Below are positions 60,322-64,000 of a stretch of 64,000 bases of DNA, in pieces. This stretch comes from Bacteroidota bacterium (GTDB lineage: Bacteria > Bacteroidota > Bacteroidia > Sphingobacteriales > Sphingobacteriaceae). Numbering within the stretch: position 1 is the first letter of the stretch; each line of letters begins with the position of its first letter. The notes under the pieces are model-generated. The model saw only the letters and a program-made list of their open reading frames with translations. It was not told the origin of the DNA and searched no databases. The translations under genes and the position numbers were made by a program. The DNA lies in assembly GCA_018828585.1 (NCBI GenBank), contig JAHJVW010000034.1, forward strand, positions 1 to 64,000, read 5' to 3'.

Positions 60322-61563
60322 TTAAGCAGTAACTTCTTTTTTCTCTTTATAATATCCTTGTTCTAACTTATCTCGGACTTCGCTAAACGCTGCTAAAGTT
60401 CTGTTGACATCTTCCAAAGTATGCATGGCTGTTGGGATTAATCTTAACATGATTAAACCTTTAGGAATTACTGGATAAATTACAATTGAGCAAAATATTC
60501 CGTAATTCTCTCTCAGATCCATTGTGATTGCGGTAGCTTCACTTAACTCTCCTTTAAAGAAAACGGGCGTAACAACCGAGTTGGTACTCCCAATATTAAA
60601 TCCTTTTTCTTTCAATCCCGATTGTAACGCTGTCGCAATTTTCCAAAGTTTTGCTTTAAGCTCTGGCTTAGTTCTCAATAACTCTAATCTCTTTTTCAAA
60701 CCAATAACCATTGGCATAGGAAGAGATTTCGCGAAAGTTTGAGACCGCATATTGTAACGTAAATAATTAGTAATTTCTTCTGTTGATGCAATGAAAGCGC
60801 CAATACCAGCCATTGATTTGGCAAAAGTACCAAAGTAAACATCAATACCTTTTAAACAATCTTGTTCTTCATGAGTCCCAGAACCTGTTTTTCCCATGGT
60901 TCCAAAACCATGTGCATCATCAATTAGTAATCGGAATTTAAATTGATTTTTAAAATCAACAATTTCTTTCAATTTACCCTGCGCTCCAGACATTCCGAAA
61001 ACACCTTCAGTAATTACCAAAATACCTCCACCGCTTTCCTGTGTTAATTTAGTAGCTCGCTCTAATTGCTTTTTCAAGCTATCCATGTCATTGTGTTGGT
61101 AAACATACCGTTTACCCATGTGCAAACGCACACCATCAATGATACAAGCATGAGCCTCGGCATCATAAACAATTACATCATTTCTATCTACTAATGCATC
61201 AATTGCAGATAAAATTCCCTGATAACCATAATTTAATAAAAAAGCATCTTCAAAACCCGTAAACTCTGCCAATGATTTTTCTAATTCTTCATGATGATTA
61301 GAGTTTCCAGACATCATTCGGGCACCCATTGGGTAAGCCATACCATAATCTGCTGCTGCTTTTGCGTCTGTTTCTCGTACTTCAGGGTGGTTTGCCAAAC
61401 CTAAATAGTTATTTAAGCTCCAAACTAAGTGTTCTTTTCCTCTAAAATTCATATGAGGAGCGATCTCTCCTTCCAACTTAGGAAAAGAGAAATATCCATG
61501 AGACCATTTTTGATGTTGACCTAAGGGTCCCATGTTCTTCGCAATCTTATCGAAAATATCCAA
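60322..61563 (-). CDS. PLP-dependent alpha-oxoamine synthase family protein (KBL/AONS/SPT-like)
   Basis: WSLNNYLGLANHPEVR; DAEAHACIIDGVRL; LLIDDAHGFGTMGKTGSGTHE; FGTFAKSMAGIGAFIA. Confidence 0.9.
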   Translation of the reverse strand: MDIFDKIAKNMGPLGQHQKWSHGYFSFPKLEGEIAPHMNFRGKEHLVWSLNNYLGLANHPEVRETDAKAAADYGMAYPMGARMMSGNSNHHEELEKSLAEFTGFEDAFLLNYGYQGILSAIDALVDRNDVIVYDAEAHACIIDGVRLHMGKRYVYQHNDMDSLKKQLERATKLTQESGGGILVITEGVFGMSGAQGKLKEIVDFKNQFKFRLLIDDAHGFGTMGKTGSGTHEEQDCLKGIDVYFGTFAKSMAGIGAFIASTEEITNYLRYNMRSQTFAKSLPMPMVIGLKKRLELLRTKPELKAKLWKIATALQSGLKEKGFNIGSTNSVVTPVFFKGELSEATAITMDLRENYGIFCSIVIYPVIPKGLIMLRLIPTAMHTLEDVNRTLAAFSEVRDKLEQGYYKEKKEVTA

Positions 61564-61668
61564 ATCGTTATTTCTTTTAATTCTATACTAAATAAAAACC
61601 TCGCAAATTTAAGCTTTCTACACTTGATTAACAAAGATTAGGAATTTTATGATTTTTGATAAACACAA

Positions 61669-61695
61669 AAGCCATTCAGAAAAACTGAATGGCTT
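61669..61695 (-). terminator. terminator downstream of ftsZ
   Basis: AAGCCATTCAG-AAAAA-CTGAATGGCTT. Confidence 0.75.
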
Positions 61696-61713
61696 ATTTA
61701 TAAGTTTGATTTA

Positions 61714-63330
61714 CTAATCTACATTGTCATGTAAAAAAGAATTATTTGGTCTTATTTCTGTTTGTCCGTCATCATCGCTCCCTAAAGTAAATCTAGAGAC
61801 CTGTGATTCTGATGAATGAGGAACCTCTTTCAATTGCATTTGCTTTCGCTTGTACGCAGGTTCATTTTCCAACTCTTGCAATCCACTAGTAGAACGTAAC
61901 TTCATACTTAAATCCTTTAGTCTTAAGATTCTTTCTTTAGACTTACGCAGTTGTTCTTCAATAGACTCGTCTGTTTTATGTTCATCCTCATTTAAGGCTA
62001 ATACTTCTTCTACCTGAATATCCTCATCTACTTGAGCTGGTTGATCAAATTCTGAAGCTGAGAACTTTAAATTAAAACCAAAATCTTCTACTTCTTCAAC
62101 AGCCTCTTCTCTGTCTTCTTCAAATAATTGATGCTTTACTACTTCATCACCTTCATCAGAAATATCATCATTTTTATTACTGAACATATCCCCAAAAAGA
62201 TTAGCCTGCGGGACTTTAGTCTCTTCTTGTTTTAAAACAGGAACTCTTTCTGAATCTTCTTTTTTAATTGATTCTGACTTTTTTGTAAATTCATTGATGG
62301 GTTTAATTAAAGGCGTATCAGTAGTTAAGAATTGTTTCTTTGGTGCAGTTTGTTTAGTTAATTCTCTTTCTTCTTTGGTTTGGAAACCAGTAGCGATGAT
62401 GGTAACCGAAATATTATCCCCAAGAGCAGAATCGCTACAGTTACCCCAAATTAAATCGGCAGATAAACCTGCTTGTTCCTGAATAAAATCAGTAATTATA
62501 CTCACCTCATCCATGGTTACTTCCTTGTCACCAGAACTAATGTTTAATAAAATATATCTAGCTCCTTCAATCTCATTATCTTTTAATAGTGGAGATGAAA
62601 GCGCACCTTCAACCGCTTTTAAGGCTCTATTTTCGCCTTCGGCAGAGTAGCTTCCCATGATAGCCACACCACTATCTTTCATAACAGTGCGGACATCTTT
62701 AAAATCCACGTTGATATAGCCAGGTACTGTTATAATCTCCGCAATACCTTTGGCAGCTGTAGTTAAAATATCATCAGCTTGACCAAATGCTGATCCTAAA
62801 GTCAGGTTTCCAAAAATTTCTCTTAATCTATCGTTAGAAATCACTAGGAATGAATCCACGTATTTCTTTAGCTCTTCCAAACCTTCTTCTGCCTGCATTC
62901 TACGACGTTTACCTTCAAATGAGAACGGAGTAGTTACAATAGCAACCGTAAGGATATCTAATTCTTTTGCAGCTTTAGCAATAATAGGACTAGCGCCAGT
63001 TCCAGTACCACCACCCATTCCTGCTGTAATGAAAAGCATTCGAGTGTTAGCACCCAACATATCTTTAACATCATCAATATTTTCGATGGCAGAGTTTTTA
63101 CCGACCTCAGGAATTGAACCTGCCCCCATTCCTTCTGTTAAGCTTGCACCTAATTGGACTTTATTTGGGATTGGACTTAATTCTAAAGCTTGTGCATCCG
63201 TATTACAAATAATGAAATCAACACCCGTGATTCCTTGTCTGTACATATGGTTAACTGCATTACCACCGCCACCACCAACACCAATAACTTTGATGATTGA
63301 TGATTTTTCTTTTAACATTTCAAACTGCAT
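61714..63330 (-). CDS. ftsZ: cell division protein FtsZ (long acidic linker)
   Basis: IKVIGVGGGGGNAVNHMYRQG; GGGTGTGASPIIAKAAKE; C-terminal NSFLHDNVD. Confidence 0.97.
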   Translation of the reverse strand: MQFEMLKEKSSIIKVIGVGGGGGNAVNHMYRQGITGVDFIICNTDAQALELSPIPNKVQLGASLTEGMGAGSIPEVGKNSAIENIDDVKDMLGANTRMLFITAGMGGGTGTGASPIIAKAAKELDILTVAIVTTPFSFEGKRRRMQAEEGLEELKKYVDSFLVISNDRLREIFGNLTLGSAFGQADDILTTAAKGIAEIITVPGYINVDFKDVRTVMKDSGVAIMGSYSAEGENRALKAVEGALSSPLLKDNEIEGARYILLNISSGDKEVTMDEVSIITDFIQEQAGLSADLIWGNCSDSALGDNISVTIIATGFQTKEERELTKQTAPKKQFLTTDTPLIKPINEFTKKSESIKKEDSERVPVLKQEETKVPQANLFGDMFSNKNDDISDEGDEVVKHQLFEEDREEAVEEVEDFGFNLKFSASEFDQPAQVDEDIQVEEVLALNEDEHKTDESIEEQLRKSKERILRLKDLSMKLRSTSGLQELENEPAYKRKQMQLKEVPHSSESQVSRFTLGSDDDGQTEIRPNNSFLHDNVD

Positions 63331-63455
63331 ATTCTTAATAATCAGTCAATAAAATTTTATTTTACTACCTTTAATGTACTTGTAATAATAGAGAATTTTC
63401 CACATTAGTTATCCACAATTGTTGATTCTGTGGAAAACTTATCGATTGTTGAAAA

Positions 63456-64000
63456 TTACTTTAAAAAGTCTTGATCAGAGATGTCATCCTTGATAAATTT
63501 CTTAGTCCCTTCTAATAAAGAAGCAAATAATCCTCTATTTTTTCTTGGGCTAGACTCAGTTATTACATCAACTTTTCTTTCTTTATAATTATCTCTCTGC
63601 ATATCAATTTCTACTCGCTCAATCCCTTTGATCAATAATCCAATACCCGTTGCATACATCGGACTTTTTAAATCCTCATAGATGTTTTTAGGTAAACTTT
63701 CGTTCTTAGCCAAGTGCTCATTTGGATAACCCAATCGGCAATCTAAGCCTGTAACGTATTCAATTAATTGAGGAAGATGTTTTAGTAATGATCCCCCACC
63801 TGTTACCACAATACCACCAATTAGTTTTTTCTCGAAACCTGAGGATTTTATTTCGTAATGAACATGGTCTATAATTTCTTCCATTCTAGCTTGAATCACA
63901 AAAGCTAGATTTTTAATAGAGATTTCTTTTGGCTCGCGACCTCTTAAGCCAGGAACACAAATAATTTCGTTTTCTTTATTTTCTTCAGCTAAAGCTGATC
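63456..64000 (-). CDS. ftsA: cell division protein FtsA (partial, start outside window)
   Basis: GGIVVTGGGSLLKHLPQLIEYVTGLDCRLGYPNEHL; frame stays open to the window end (SALAEENKENEIICVPGLRGREPKEISIKNLAFVIQARMEEI). Confidence 0.93.
   Translation of the reverse strand, partial: SALAEENKENEIICVPGLRGREPKEISIKNLAFVIQARMEEIIDHVHYEIKSSGFEKKLIGGIVVTGGGSLLKHLPQLIEYVTGLDCRLGYPNEHLAKNESLPKNIYEDLKSPMYATGIGLLIKGIERVEIDMQRDNYKERKVDVITESSPRKNRGLFASLLEGTKKFIKDDISDQDFLK

Noticed and set aside
60322-61563. Assignment as serine palmitoyltransferase specifically
   Set aside because: The fold family is clear, but it differs from the Sphingobacterium SPT sequence as I recall it; only the alpha-oxoamine synthase family is claimed.
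1-64000. CRISPR arrays, retrons, toxin-antitoxin or phage-defence islands
   Set aside because: No regularly spaced repeats, reverse transcriptase, Cas or restriction-modification genes visible; the Fic protein lacks an adjacent small antitoxin and carries its own inhibitory motif.

Overview
The window is a chromosomal segment of a Bacteroidota bacterium, most likely Sphingobacteriaceae/Pedobacter-like (inferred from gene content and from TAnnTTTG -10 elements). Main blocks: (1) 1-3931, a sulfur-handling cluster: MBL/rhodanese, TauE-type exporter, methyltransferase-like membrane protein, Crp/Fnr regulator; (2) prfC; (3) 5.9-12.7 kb, a TetR-TolC-HlyD-ABC-ABC-permease-permease exporter operon of YbhGFSR type; (4) 12.7-18.9 kb, a carbohydrate region with GH2, ThuA, YghZ-like aldo/keto reductase and TolB-like genes plus decayed GH92, SusD, GH3 and IS3 remnants; (5) tRNA-Phe, HdrC/HdrB-like Fe-S proteins and a LuxR-type response regulator; (6) mtgA and rpsF-rpsR-rplI; (7) the large spc/S10 ribosomal cluster from rplQ to rplC, separated from rpsJ-fusA-rpsG-rpsL by about 6 kb of unrelated genes (two paralogous lipoproteins, GH13, a fungal-TYR1-like prephenate dehydrogenase, a Fic protein); (8) a complete IS4-family element with 16-bp IRs and an 11-bp TSD; (9) an amidohydrolase, a DUF3494 ice-binding lipoprotein with tandem repeats, an OmpA protein, an MpaB-like oxygenase, a histone H1-like protein, an alpha-oxoamine synthase, ftsZ and partial ftsA. 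The signals not covered by ordinary annotation are: a two-site CRP-type regulon with identical promoter geometry; a TetR operator repeated inside the start of the tolC ORF; an ABC pair whose degenerate motifs fall in one composite ATP site; a mosaic, internally deleted GH92; hidden SusD and GH3 gene ends; a terminator-like hairpin in the prfC leader; and the split ribosomal supercluster. I did not find a clearly novel defence or mobile system. All family assignments come from reading the sequences; no searches were run.
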